Positions 34,923 to 44,177 of a DNA stretch of 64,000 bases are shown here, piece after piece; the stretch's first letter is position 1, and each line of letters starts with the position of its first letter. The translations under genes were made by a program, and so were the position numbers. The stretch covers positions 4,272,001-4,336,000 of the forward strand of contig NZ_CM125436.1 in NCBI RefSeq assembly GCF_052072235.1. Reading direction: 5' to 3'. Source of the stretch: Brevibacillus_D fluminis_A (lineage in GTDB: Bacteria > Bacillota > Bacilli > Brevibacillales > Brevibacillaceae). The notes below the pieces were generated by a model that had not been told where the DNA came from, did not search any database, and saw nothing but the letters and a program-made list of their open reading frames with translations.

Positions 34923-36812
34923 TTACACGACTTCCTTTTCCCGGTTGGTGGCTGCGAATTGGCTGTTGTACAGGTCGGCGTAGAAGCCGTCTTTGGCCAG
35001 CAGCTGTTCGTGGTTGCCTTTTTCGATGACGCTGCCTTTGTTCATGACGAGGATCAGGTCGGCGTCGCGGATGGTGGAGAGGCGGTGGGCGATGACGAAG
35101 CTGGTTCGACCTTTCATCAAGCTGTTCATCGCTTTTTGGATCGCCACCTCTGTGCGGGTGTCGACGCTGCTTGTCGCCTCATCGAGGATGAGGATCGCGG
35201 GGTCCGCAAGAATTGCGCGCGCGATGGTGAGCAGCTGTTTTTGCCCTTGCGAAATGTTGGAGGCTTCCTCATTGAGGACCGTCTCATAGCCATCCGGCAG
35301 CGTGCGGATGAAGTGGTCCGCGTGTGCGGCTTTTGCAGCTTGCACGACCTCTTCATCGGTTGCGCCCGCCCGTCCGTACGCGATGTTTTCCCGGATCGTC
35401 CCGTTAAACAACCACGTCTCTTGCAGCACCATCCCGAACAAGCTGCGCAGCTCCCCGCGTTTCATTTCGGAGATGTCCGCGCCATCGATGGTGATCTTGC
35501 CGCCGTTTAGCTCGTAAAAGCGCATCAAGAGGTTGATCAGCGTGGTTTTTCCCGCCCCGGTCGGTCCGACGATGGCGATGGTCTGCCCTTGTTTGACGTC
35601 GATGTTCATCCCTTCAATCAACGGCTCGCCCGCTTTGTAGCCAAACGTGACATCGTGGAAACGCACGTCTCCGCGCGGCGCTTCAACAGTCACAGGCACA
35701 TTCGCCTCAGCGACTTCTTCCTGCTCATCCAACAGCTCGAACACCCGCTCTGCGGATGCGATCGTCGACTGGATGATGTTGGCGATGTTGGCGGTCTGCG
35801 TAATCGGCATGGAAAATTGGCGCGCATACTGGATAAACGCCTGGATGTCCCCGATCTTGATCGCGTTTTGCGTGACGAGCACGCCGCCGACCACGCTGAC
35901 CAGCACATAGCCGATGTTGTTGATCAGCGACATGAGCGGCATGATGATCCCGGAAATGAACTGGGCGCGCCAGCCGGAATCATACAGCTTGTCGTTGATT
36001 TTATGGAACGTTTCGATCGATTCCTGCTCATGGCCGAACGCTTTGACGATGCGGTGGCCGGTGTACATTTCCTCCACATGGCCGTTCAGCTCGCCCAGCG
36101 ATTTTTGCTGGCCGACGAAATACACTTGCGACCGTTTGGCGATCGCTTTTGTCACCATGAAGCTGGCCGGCAGGGTGATGACCAGGATCAGCGTCATCAG
36201 CGGGCTGATCGTCAGCATCATGATGATGACGCCAAGGATTGTGACAATCGAGGTTATCAGCTGTGTCAAGCTTTGCTGCAGCGTATTGCTGATGTTATCC
36301 ACATCGTTGACGACGCGGCTCAATATTTCCCCGTGCGGCCGTGCGTCAAAAAACGAAAGCGGCAGCCGGGACAGCTTGTCGTTCACTTCGTTGCGCAGAT
36401 CGTATACCGTTTTCTGGGCAACGCCCGCCATCAAATATTGCTGCAAATAGCCGAACAGCGCGCTTGCAACATACAGGCCGCCGAGGATCAAAATGATTTG
36501 TCCGATATAGTCGTAATCGATATGCGCACCCGGCACGCCGTTGACTTTGTCCATGATTCCTTCGAACAACCGGGTCGTCGCGGTCCCCATAATTTTGGGG
36601 CTGACGATACTAAATACGGTGCTGAGAATTGCGGTAAAAAGTACGGCTGTCAGCTGGTATTTTCGCGGCTGCAAGTAGCGGCTGAGGCGCTTTAAGGTCC
36701 CTTTGAAGTCACGGGCTTTTTGCACCGGCATGGACATCGCCATCGGACCGCCGCCCGGACCTCTGCCTGGCGGGCCAAAGCCCATCCCTTGATTTCGTTG
36801 TGGTCCACTCAT
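34923..36812 (-). CDS. ABC exporter half-transporter (YfiC-like)
   Basis: A 629-residue type IV ABC exporter: a glycine/proline-rich N-terminal tail (GMGFGPPGRGPGGGP), six membrane helices, and a nucleotide-binding domain with Walker A GPTGAGKTT, signature ISQGQKQ, Walker B ILILDEATSSVD and H-loop AHRLST. The non-canonical signature start (NISQGQ rather than LSGGQ) is common in one half of heterodimeric exporters. It overlaps the partner gene by 4 bases, so the two are made together, probably as a multidrug exporter. Confidence 0.92.
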   Translation of the reverse strand: MSGPQRNQGMGFGPPGRGPGGGPMAMSMPVQKARDFKGTLKRLSRYLQPRKYQLTAVLFTAILSTVFSIVSPKIMGTATTRLFEGIMDKVNGVPGAHIDYDYIGQIILILGGLYVASALFGYLQQYLMAGVAQKTVYDLRNEVNDKLSRLPLSFFDARPHGEILSRVVNDVDNISNTLQQSLTQLITSIVTILGVIIMMLTISPLMTLILVITLPASFMVTKAIAKRSQVYFVGQQKSLGELNGHVEEMYTGHRIVKAFGHEQESIETFHKINDKLYDSGWRAQFISGIIMPLMSLINNIGYVLVSVVGGVLVTQNAIKIGDIQAFIQYARQFSMPITQTANIANIIQSTIASAERVFELLDEQEEVAEANVPVTVEAPRGDVRFHDVTFGYKAGEPLIEGMNIDVKQGQTIAIVGPTGAGKTTLINLLMRFYELNGGKITIDGADISEMKRGELRSLFGMVLQETWLFNGTIRENIAYGRAGATDEEVVQAAKAAHADHFIRTLPDGYETVLNEEASNISQGQKQLLTIARAILADPAILILDEATSSVDTRTEVAIQKAMNSLMKGRTSFVIAHRLSTIRDADLILVMNKGSVIEKGNHEQLLAKDGFYADLYNSQFAATNREKEVV

Positions 36813-38536
36813 GCGATCTCCTCCTCCGAAAGCTGTGAAGAGACGATTTCCTGATAAACCTCACAGCTGGCCATCAGCTCTTTGTGCGTGCCGATGCCTG
36901 CGATCTTCCCTTCATCGAGCACGATGATTTGATCGGCATCCATTACCGTACTGACGCGCTGAGCGACGATCAAGACGGTCGAATCCGTTGTCTCCGTACG
37001 CAGCGCCTGACGCAACAAGGCGTCTGTTTTGAAGTCAAGCGCGGAGAAGCTGTCGTCAAAGATATAGATGTCCGCTTTTCTAACCAGGGCGCGCGCAATC
37101 GACAGACGCTGCTTTTGCCCGCCGGACACGTTGGTCCCGCCCTGCGCGATCATGGAGTCGTAGCCGTCCTTCATCTCCGCGATGAATCCGCTCGCCTGCG
37201 CGATGCTGGCGGCATGCCACACTTCTTCGTCCGTTGCTGTTTTTTTGCCATAGCGGATGTTATCGGCGATGGTTCCGGTGAACAGGACCGCTTTTTGCGG
37301 CACGAAGCCGATTTTTTGGCGCAGCGCGTCTTGTGCCATCTCGCGCACATCGACGCCATCCACCAGCAAGCTGCCGCTGTCGATGTCATAGAAGCGCGGG
37401 ATCAGGCTGATCAACGTCGTTTTCCCTGAGCCGGTCCCGCCGATGATCGCCGTTACCTCCCCTGGCTTGGCGGTAAAGGTGATGCCGGACAATGCGGGCT
37501 TTTCCGCACCTGGATAGCTGAAAACAACATCCTTGAACTCGACGAGCCCATGAGAAGCTCCTGCTTCCTTCACATCGGCAGCATCCGTAATGTCCGGCTC
37601 CATCTCGAGCACCTCGTTGATCCGCACGGCAGATGCTTGCGCGCGCGGGATCATCACGAACATCATCGACACCATGATCAGCGAAAACAAGATTTGCATC
37701 GCATACTGGATGAAGGCCATCAGGTCGCCCACTTGCATGTGCCCGTTGTCGATGCGGATCGCGCCGAACCAGACGATCGCAATGATCGAAACGTTCATGA
37801 CCAGCATCATCGTCGGCATCAGGGCAGCCATGATTTTGTTGACTTTGATTGCCGTATCCGTCACGCCGCTGTTGGCTTCCGTGAAGCGTTTTTTCTCATA
37901 GTCCAGCCGATTGAAGGAGCGGATCACCCGAATGCCGATCAGCCCCTCGCGCACGACCAGATTCAATTTGTCCAGCTTGCCCTGCATGATTCGGAACAGC
38001 GGAATCCCTTTGCGCACAACCAAAAAAATCGCGCCGACCAATACCGGAATGACCACGACAAAGACGAGCGACAGCTTGGCGTCTTTGCTGACGGCCATCA
38101 CGATGCCGCCGATACACATCATCGGCGCCATAACCATCATGCGCAGCATCATCGTCAGCACTTGCTGCACCTGCGTGATGTCGTTGGTTGTACGCGTGAT
38201 CAGCGAAGCCGTGCCGATTTTATCCACTTCATGCAGCGAAAAGCTTTCCACGCGCGCAAACACCTTGCCGCGCAAAATTTTGCCGAACCCGGCTGTAGAC
38301 TGGGCTGACAACAAGCTTGCGCCGATCGAACAGAACGCACCCGCTGCCGCAACCAGCAGCATGAAGGCGCCGATTTTGAGGATGTACGGAATATCCCCTT
38401 TCACCACGCCGATGTCGACGATGTCAGACATCAAGGTCGGCAAAAACAATTCCGCGAACGATTGCAGAAAAACGAACAGCAAGATCACAGCCACCTGCAA
38501 CCGGTATGGCTTGAGCAAACGGAAAAGCTTGGTCAT
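36809..38536 (-). CDS. ABC exporter half-transporter (YfiB-like)
   Basis: A 575-residue partner of the next gene: six membrane helices and a nucleotide-binding domain with Walker A GGTGSGKTT, signature VSGGQKQR, a Walker-B region IYIFDDSFSALD and, instead of the H-loop histidine, AQRVST. The aspartate in place of the catalytic glutamate and the Gln in place of His mark a degenerate ATP site, as expected for an asymmetric heterodimer. It overlaps both the MarR gene upstream and its partner downstream by 4 bases. Confidence 0.92.
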   Translation of the reverse strand: MTKLFRLLKPYRLQVAVILLFVFLQSFAELFLPTLMSDIVDIGVVKGDIPYILKIGAFMLLVAAAGAFCSIGASLLSAQSTAGFGKILRGKVFARVESFSLHEVDKIGTASLITRTTNDITQVQQVLTMMLRMMVMAPMMCIGGIVMAVSKDAKLSLVFVVVIPVLVGAIFLVVRKGIPLFRIMQGKLDKLNLVVREGLIGIRVIRSFNRLDYEKKRFTEANSGVTDTAIKVNKIMAALMPTMMLVMNVSIIAIVWFGAIRIDNGHMQVGDLMAFIQYAMQILFSLIMVSMMFVMIPRAQASAVRINEVLEMEPDITDAADVKEAGASHGLVEFKDVVFSYPGAEKPALSGITFTAKPGEVTAIIGGTGSGKTTLISLIPRFYDIDSGSLLVDGVDVREMAQDALRQKIGFVPQKAVLFTGTIADNIRYGKKTATDEEVWHAASIAQASGFIAEMKDGYDSMIAQGGTNVSGGQKQRLSIARALVRKADIYIFDDSFSALDFKTDALLRQALRTETTDSTVLIVAQRVSTVMDADQIIVLDEGKIAGIGTHKELMASCEVYQEIVSSQLSEEEIA

Positions 38537-39033
38537 TCGTCTTCCTCACCTCCATGCATACGCATCGGGTCAATGCCCGCCTCGCGCTGATGAAAATAGT
38601 CTGATGCTTTTTGCAACAGCTCAGACAAACGGTTGCTGTCTTCTTCTCCAAGATACTCGATCAGACCGTTCATCCGGGTATGAAGCGCTTCTATCGCCTT
38701 TTTCGTGACAGCCTCCCCGAACTCCGTCAGCTTGATGCCGACGGCACGACGATCGGCTGGATCGATGTTGCGTTCGACCAGCCCATCCGCTTCAAGGCTT
38801 TTGATCAGCTGGGTGATGGTCGGTGAAGTCACCTGCAGACGCTTGCTGATGTCCGAAACTTTCATGACCGGATTTTCCGGGGTAACATTTTTGTGAAGGC
38901 AAAACAGCACCCTGAGTTCGCTCGGCTTGCATCCTTCGATCGAGCGCAATTGCCACGATGCTTTGCGGAATTGCATGAGAGATTGCAGCAGCTTTTGTGC
39001 TGTTGGATGATGTTCCAAAGACATGTTTTCCAC
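38533..39033 (-). CDS. MarR-family regulator of the ABC exporter operon
   Basis: A 166-residue winged-helix protein (VSDISKRLQVTSPTITQLIKSLEADGLVERNIDPADRRAVGIKLTEFG is the DNA-binding core). It is the first gene of an overlapping three-gene operon with the exporter pair, so it most likely represses its own operon and is released by exporter substrates. A likely operator lies directly upstream. Confidence 0.9.
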   Translation of the reverse strand: MENMSLEHHPTAQKLLQSLMQFRKASWQLRSIEGCKPSELRVLFCLHKNVTPENPVMKVSDISKRLQVTSPTITQLIKSLEADGLVERNIDPADRRAVGIKLTEFGEAVTKKAIEALHTRMNGLIEYLGEEDSNRLSELLQKASDYFHQREAGIDPMRMHGGEEDE

Positions 39034-39041
39034 CTCAACTA

Positions 39042-39070
39042 CATAATTAGGTTTGCAACTAATTTGTAAT
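39042..39070 (-). promoter_or_regulatory. Putative MarR operator
   Basis: AATTAG-GTTTGCA-ACTAATT forms an imperfect palindrome just upstream of the regulator gene; a second half with the same words (GCAAACTAATTAT) follows at 39082-39095. Both are in the AT-rich promoter gap. Confidence 0.45.
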
Positions 39071-39132
39071 ACAATTATTTAAGCAAACTAATTATATGGA
39101 GCGGCTCTCGCTGCTGTCAATCGTTTTTTTGC

Positions 39133-39780
39133 CTACCGGTTACCTTTGCGAATCAGGCTCCACTCCATGATGACCAGATTCAAAATGATCCCCAGCCAGA
39201 TGTTGACCTGCAAAATAGCATCGATCATCCGGGCAATGCCGGCGGTTCCCGGCAGCCCTTTTGCCGCCACGTAGAACAGGATGCACACAGGCACAGCGAG
39301 CCGCGCAGTAACCGCCACCAGCGTGATTCCGTAGCTGCGCATCATCCAGACGCGATGCCCCGCCACATCCCCCTGTCGAATGGTCCGGTAGCCGCGCCAC
39401 GCCGTCAGCAGCCATAGCGCAGACAGCGTGACGAACGCCATCTGTTTGGTGAAGCTGCCATCGTGGAAAGCGACCGCAAGCCCCGTTGCGCCGCTGACCA
39501 AGATCGAAGCCAAATACACGCTGCCCAAAAGCCGGTGCAGCGGCAGCCGGGTCTTGCACAATCTCGCCAAAAATTGAAACGGCCCTGTCAAAAGCGCGAT
39601 CAGTGCGGTAAAAATGTGCACCACAAGAAGCGGATAATGCAGCGGGTATCCTGTGTCCAGCTTGATCCTGCTCAGTGCCGGATCGAGCGTCGCATAAGGT
39701 GCAGCGGCAGCCAGCCCGACGATCACGATCACTGCAAAAAGGATCATCCGACCGACGCTCCCTTTTTTTCGTTTCATCAC
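39133..39780 (-). CDS. DUF2306-like integral membrane protein
   Basis: A 215-residue protein with about six helices. The motifs PLLVVHIFTALIALLTGPFQFL, LHRLLGSVYL and GHRVWMMRSY, with histidines inside helices, match the DUF2306 family, which resembles cytochrome b561-like membrane proteins. AAGGGACG precedes the start. It stands alone; function unknown. Confidence 0.75.
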   Translation of the reverse strand: MMKRKKGSVGRMILFAVIVIVGLAAAAPYATLDPALSRIKLDTGYPLHYPLLVVHIFTALIALLTGPFQFLARLCKTRLPLHRLLGSVYLASILVSGATGLAVAFHDGSFTKQMAFVTLSALWLLTAWRGYRTIRQGDVAGHRVWMMRSYGITLVAVTARLAVPVCILFYVAAKGLPGTAGIARMIDAILQVNIWLGIILNLVIMEWSLIRKGNR

Positions 39781-39884
39781 ACACGTCCCTTCCCGGTATG
39801 CCGTACCGAATTTCTTTCACCATGGTAGCCGCCAGACCTTACGTGCCCCTTATGCAAATCGAAAAAATTTCTTAAAAGTTGCCA

Positions 39885-39926
39885 CAAAAAAATCCCAGCC
39901 TGCCTGCATGCACAGACGGCTGGGAA
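39885..39926 (-). terminator. Terminator of the cystine transporter gene
   Basis: On the minus strand TCCCAGCC-N17-GGCTGGGA is followed by a run of seven T residues. Confidence 0.85.
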
Positions 39927-39969
39927 ATTGTTTTTGCCTGTTTCGTTTTTACGCTGGGCTTGTGGTCGC

Positions 39970-41352
39970 TTACGCTTCCACAGCCTGCTCATTGTGTTCA
40001 TGGAATGCTGCCGTATCCAGCTCTTTTGTCGCTTTGCTGGTAAGAATGCCCGTCGTCATGCTTCCGCTGACGTTCAAGGCGGTGCGGCCCATATCGATCA
40101 GCGGTTCAACCGAGATCAACAAACCCGCCAAGCCTACAGGCAGATTCAAGGTGGAAAGCACCAGAAGAGCGGCGAATGTTGCGCCACCGCCGACGCCCGC
40201 CACCCCGAAGGAGCTGATGGCAACGACCGCGATTACGGTCAAGATGAAGGCCGGTGTAAACGGATCGATCCCTGCAGTCGGTGCGATCATGATAGCGAGC
40301 ATCGCAGGATATACACCTGCGCAGCCGTTTTGGCCAATCGACAGACCGAGCGATCCGGCAAAGTTGGCAATCCCTTCAGGAACGCCAAGCGATTTTTGCG
40401 TTTTGACATTGAGCGGCAAAGCTCCTGCACTCGTACGCGATGTGAAGGCAAATGTGAGAACAGGCAGCGACTTTTTCACATACGTAACCGGATTGAGACC
40501 TGCTACGGTCAGCAAGAGCAGATGAATGATGAAGACGACGATCAATGCTGCATAAGAAGCGACGACGAACTTGCCGAGGTTCCAGATCGCATTGTAATCG
40601 CTGGTTGCCGCAACGCGCGTCATGATCGCCAAAATGCCGTATGGCGTCAGACGCAGGATAATCGTAACGACACGCATGACGATCGCGTACAAGGAATCGA
40701 CCATGCTGGCGAACAGAGCGGCTTGCTCCGCGTTTTTCCGTTTTACGCCCAAGTAAGCCAAACCGATGAATCCGGCAAAAATGACGACCGCGATGGTCGA
40801 TGTTGCGCGTTCACCCGTGAAATCCTGGAATGGATTTGCCGGCAGCAGCTCGACGACTTTTTGCGGGAAGGTCATGTCCTGAATGCCTTCCATTTTCTTG
40901 ACCAGCGCATCGGCGCGGGCGGCTTCCGTCTCGCCTTGCGTGATTTGGCCAGCCTGCAAATTGAATGTATACGCGCTGGTGATCCCGACCGCTGCCGAGA
41001 CAGCCGTGGTTCCAACCAGCAGAGCGATCACCAGCGTGCTGATTTTCCCGATGTTTTGCGTCAGCTTCATTTTGGTGAAAGCCGAAACGATGGATACGAA
41101 GACGAGCGGCATGACGACCATTTGCAGCAGTTTGACATAACCGTTACCGACGATGTTGAACCAGTCAATGGACGTTTTCAGCGCATCGGACTTGCCGTAG
41201 GCGCTGTGCAGAACCAGCCCGAAAATGATACCTGCTCCCAGTGCGATGAACACACGCTTGGAGAACGACACATGTTTCTTTTGCAAAGCGTACAAACCAA
41301 CAATGAGAGCGAGCATGAAAATAATATTTACCAGTATGAGCAATGTTGCCAC
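39970..41352 (-). CDS. tcyP: L-cystine uptake protein, sodium/dicarboxylate symporter family (TcyP-like)
   Basis: A 460-residue secondary transporter of the DAACS family. GTG 41352 is chosen because GGAGGGG lies seven bases upstream, and this gives the usual TcyP length. The sequence LQAGQITQGETEAARADAL ... LLPANPFQDFTGERATSTIAVVIF and the serine-rich reentrant loop FTSRTSAGALPLNV are typical of TcyP. It would import cystine. The promoter carries a dyad that resembles a site for the cysteine regulator CymR. Confidence 0.85.
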   Translation of the reverse strand: MATLLILVNIIFMLALIVGLYALQKKHVSFSKRVFIALGAGIIFGLVLHSAYGKSDALKTSIDWFNIVGNGYVKLLQMVVMPLVFVSIVSAFTKMKLTQNIGKISTLVIALLVGTTAVSAAVGITSAYTFNLQAGQITQGETEAARADALVKKMEGIQDMTFPQKVVELLPANPFQDFTGERATSTIAVVIFAGFIGLAYLGVKRKNAEQAALFASMVDSLYAIVMRVVTIILRLTPYGILAIMTRVAATSDYNAIWNLGKFVVASYAALIVVFIIHLLLLTVAGLNPVTYVKKSLPVLTFAFTSRTSAGALPLNVKTQKSLGVPEGIANFAGSLGLSIGQNGCAGVYPAMLAIMIAPTAGIDPFTPAFILTVIAVVAISSFGVAGVGGGATFAALLVLSTLNLPVGLAGLLISVEPLIDMGRTALNVSGSMTTGILTSKATKELDTAAFHEHNEQAVEA

Positions 41353-41404
41353 CGGAGTTCCCCTCCACTTCCGAAACGTAATGGTCTCTCTTTTGTATAT
41401 CCTT

Positions 41405-41443
41405 ATTAAAATACGATAATTCCTATCTGTCAAGTAGGATTAA
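41405..41443 (-). promoter_or_regulatory. tcyP promoter with overlapping dyad (CymR-like)
   Basis: On the minus strand a perfect TTGACA (41433-41428) and TTTAAT (41410-41405) are 17 bases apart. A 27-base dyad (41417-41443) with arms TAATCCTA and TAGGAATTA is centred on the -35 element; its GGAATT half fits published descriptions of CymR boxes as far as I recall them. Confidence 0.5.
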
Positions 41444-41549
41444 TGCTTTTCTTTACCAAAATTTTTTTTCCGTGGTCTTCGTCTATGCATGTCAGAGCCG
41501 ATTTTCATACGATAAACCAATTGCACCGATAACGAGAGGAGGCGCATTG

Positions 41550-41774
41550 ATGAATCCGATTGATTATCACAGACAGCGTATGCAGCATCATTTGAACATG
41601 GCCCATCACTTCAGCACCATGCGGATGCACGAGCAGCATGGGCATCGCGTACATGGCCAACGTTATCACAGCTTGGCCGAGCATGAACACTACCACCGGA
41701 TGCGCGCGTACCATCACCGGCGGATGATGGAGCACTACCGGCAGCAGCAGCCCCACCGACGTGGTATGCAATAA
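41550..41774 (+). CDS. Small histidine-rich protein (74 aa)
   Basis: A 74-codon frame begins with ATG 41550 after AGAGGAGG. Seventeen of 74 residues are histidine and many of the rest are Met, Arg, Tyr and Gln (for example HEQHGHRVHGQRYH). There is no signal peptide or membrane segment. The composition suggests metal binding or a spore-coat-type protein, but no family is recognised. It has its own ribosome binding site and terminator, so it is likely a real gene; the upstream extension to 41472 is not supported. Confidence 0.65.
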   Translation: MNPIDYHRQRMQHHLNMAHHFSTMRMHEQHGHRVHGQRYHSLAEHEHYHRMRAYHHRRMMEHYRQQQPHRRGMQ

Positions 41775-41778
41775 GAAA

Positions 41779-41814
41779 AAAAGGCATGTATTCCTCGTGG
41801 GATACATGCCTTTT
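41779..41814. terminator. Bidirectional terminator after the histidine-rich gene
   Basis: AAAAGGCATGTA/TACATGCCTTTT stem between the convergent small gene and the GH18 fragment. Confidence 0.85.
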
Positions 41815-41830
41815 GTCATCGTATAAAAAT

Positions 41831-42622
41831 TCAGCTATGGGTCACTTGAACAGCGCTTTTCCATTGAACGGTTTTTTGCATCTCGGCCATCGCCGGCTGT
41901 CCGATCAAACCGAGGCGCCACAGCGCGATCCCTTTTAACCCGTACCGTTTGGCCAGCCCGATCTTGCTGTTGACGGACTGCGCATTTTCGCTGCCCATGG
42001 AAATCCCGAGCAGCAGCTTGTCTTTCGGCACTTGTCCAACCGCGAGCTTGATCGCTTCGTTAACCCGGTCCAACGGCTCTGGCTGCTTTTCATTCTCGTA
42101 GGCGTACGCCATCACGACGATGAGATCGGCGATTTTGCCTAGCGTTGCGTAATCATAGCCTTTAAACGCCCCGTTTTGCGGATGCAGCGCCAGGGCAAGC
42201 TGAATGCCGCTCGGATGCAGTTTTGCAGCAAGCTGGCTTACGAATTCGTTGTATTTCTGCTTGACCTGCGGGTTGTCGTCATTCATTCCCAGTCCCTCGA
42301 AATCGAGGACAACCCCGGCAAAACGTTTTTCTTCCACAAGCTTGCGGATGTTGTGGATCGCGCGGTCACGCAAGTCTTTCGTTTCCAAAAGCTTTGTCAG
42401 CTCTCCTGCCGCATCCCCTGCGTATACCATCAGGAAAGGGGCTGTCCCCTGGCCAGCGGCGGCATCAATGATTCCTTCCGGCGTCGTGTCGCCTGCCGCC
42501 TGCGGCCAATAAAAGTCTTTTCCGTTTACCGTCACGTTGCCATCCGCGTCGATCCGGCTCCAGCCGAACGCCACCGAATCAAAGCTTGGGATGAGCGCCC
42601 GCTCTGCAAAGGACGAAATCGC
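41831..42622 (-). pseudogene. 3' part of a GH18-domain protein interrupted by the IS200/IS605 element
   Basis: The frame encodes a glycoside hydrolase 18 domain of the spore germination/cortex-lytic SleL-YaaH type: SVAFGWSRIDADGNV, the catalytic-strand region FAGVVLDFEGLGMND (DxxDxE reduced to LDFEG) and YDYATLGKIADLIVVMAYAYE. It continues exactly from the fragment ending at 44334: deleting 42623-44333 restores GFY-AISSF in one frame. ATG codons upstream of it belong to the insertion element, so this half has no natural start. Confidence 0.85.
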
Positions 42623-42770
42623 TTGACACTCCCCACGCCTAAAGGCAGGGGATTCTTGGGTAATCCCTCCTAACGAGGGGAAATTCACCAAGCTATCCCT
42701 GTGTGCCCCACAGTTCAGTTGGCTATGCCAACAATCTAAGTCCTTCTCGCTCAATATTGATGGCAGCATT
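42623..42770 (-). ncRNA. Putative TnpB guide RNA (reRNA/omegaRNA) from the IS right end
   Basis: TnpB proteins use an RNA formed from the 3' end of tnpB plus the right end of the element. Here that segment has stable hairpins, and its 3' extension past 42623 would be the guide, beginning GCGATTTCGTCCTTTGC. The 5' limit is only approximate and the RNA itself is inferred from the family. Confidence 0.4.
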
Positions 42771-43820
42771 TTGGTCACGGTCATGTTGGACACCGCAGTT
42801 TGGACATGTCCATTGTCGCATTTTCAGGTTTTTCACGTCTTTGTTACGGTAGCCACAGGTAGGGGTGGAACAGAGTTGGCTAGAAGGGAATTGTTTCCCG
42901 ACAATCGAGATTGTTCTGCCATACCATTGCGCCTTGTACGCCAGCATCGTCCGAAACATAGACCATGACGCATCTGCAATGGATTTTGCTAATTTGTGGT
43001 TTTTGACCATATGATTTACTTGCAAGTCCTCCAAACAGATCACTTGGTTTTCGTTGATAAGCTTGGTTGACAATTTATGCAGGAAGTCATTGCGGGTATT
43101 TGCGATTTTTTCATGGAGTCGTGCTACTTTGATACGTGCTTTGTCACGGTTTTTACTGCCTTTTTGTCTGCGGGATTGAATCCGTTGCCACTTGGCCAAT
43201 TGTTTTTCATACTTGCGATAGTATTTGGGATTTCCCACTTTCTCACCAGTAGAGAGAATCGCAAAATCCTTGATACCAAGATCAACTCCGACTGTCTGTT
43301 CGATTTTTGGTAGTGGCTGAATCTCTGTTTCACAAAGAACAGATACAAAGTATTTCCCTGCGGGACTGCGTCTGATCGTAGCGGAAAGGATGCGCCCTTC
43401 CACTTCTCTGGACTTGGCAAATGAAACCCATCCAAGTTTGGGAAGTTTGATGCGATTCCCATCCACTTTGATGTTCATCTTGCATGTGTAGGATTGCTTT
43501 GGATTCTTCTTGCTTTTGAATTTGGGATAGCCTTTTTTCTCCTTGAAAAATTTTTTGTACGAGGAATCCAAATCTTTCAGGGTGGATTGTAGAGCAGTAG
43601 AATCTACTTCTTTCAACCATTCAAACTCTTTTTTTAGTTGAGTTAACATAGCCGAACAGTCGTTGTAATTCAGCGTTTTCTTTTCTTGTTCGTAAGCCTC
43701 TTTTCGTTTCACAAGAAAGTGATTGAATACAAAGCGCGTGCATCCGATTGTTTTGTTAATGAGGATGGCTTGTTCTTTATTTGGGTACAAACGAAACTTG
43801 TACGCTTTGTGCAAATTCAA
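42723..43820 (-). CDS. tnpB: IS605-type TnpB RNA-guided nuclease
   Basis: A 365-residue protein of the family ancestral to Cas12. The RuvC catalytic residues are all present: Asp180 (GVDLGIKD), Glu264 (ICLEDLQ) and Asp349 (HDRDQNAA). The zinc ribbon is intact (Cys317, Cys322, Cys339, Cys342). The N-terminal OrfB HTH region (YKFRLYPNKEQAILINKTIGCTRFVFN) is also complete. It overlaps the broken tnpA by 4 bases. Nothing in the sequence suggests loss of function, although the partner transposase is dead. Confidence 0.93.
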   Translation of the reverse strand: MNLHKAYKFRLYPNKEQAILINKTIGCTRFVFNHFLVKRKEAYEQEKKTLNYNDCSAMLTQLKKEFEWLKEVDSTALQSTLKDLDSSYKKFFKEKKGYPKFKSKKNPKQSYTCKMNIKVDGNRIKLPKLGWVSFAKSREVEGRILSATIRRSPAGKYFVSVLCETEIQPLPKIEQTVGVDLGIKDFAILSTGEKVGNPKYYRKYEKQLAKWQRIQSRRQKGSKNRDKARIKVARLHEKIANTRNDFLHKLSTKLINENQVICLEDLQVNHMVKNHKLAKSIADASWSMFRTMLAYKAQWYGRTISIVGKQFPSSQLCSTPTCGYRNKDVKNLKMRQWTCPNCGVQHDRDQNAAINIEREGLRLLA

Positions 43821-44177
43821 TCACCCCTTTCTTTTTGAGACTCAATGTATTTCTTCATCACATCAGGGAGCCTGTTTTTTAGATGCCTAAATTCCATCCG
43901 CAACACTCTCGATGTATAGCCCTTCAAATGTTTGGCAACTCGGTGAATTCCAAATTGCGGATCGCATTTGATGAGCAAATGAACGTGATCAGGCATGATT
44001 TCCATTTCAACAATTTCAGTACGTAGTTCGATTGCCTTTTCAAGAAACAACTCTTTTAACCGAATGTCTACTGGCTCTGTTAAAAACTTTTTTACGATAC
44101 TTCGGGCAAAAGCCAACGTGATAGTTACAGTCAACTACGATATTGTGGTCACTCTCCACTGATCTACTCAAAACCAT
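43817..44177 (-). pseudogene. tnpA: Decayed IS200-type tnpA (Y1 transposase)
   Basis: ATG 44177 opens SDHNIVVDCNYHVGFCPKYRKKV, then an extra T in a T run near 44085-44095 shifts the frame to LTEPVDIRLKEL ... The HUH motif (DHVHLLIK) and the catalytic-tyrosine segment (KKYIESQ) remain, but about 18 residues between HLKNRLP and DVMKKYI that all relatives have are missing. The transposase is therefore frameshifted and internally deleted and should be inactive. Confidence 0.82.

Noticed and set aside
43817..44177. Programmed frameshifting in tnpA
   Set aside because: The T run near 44085-44095 could slip, but the additional internal deletion of about 18 residues makes simple decay more likely.
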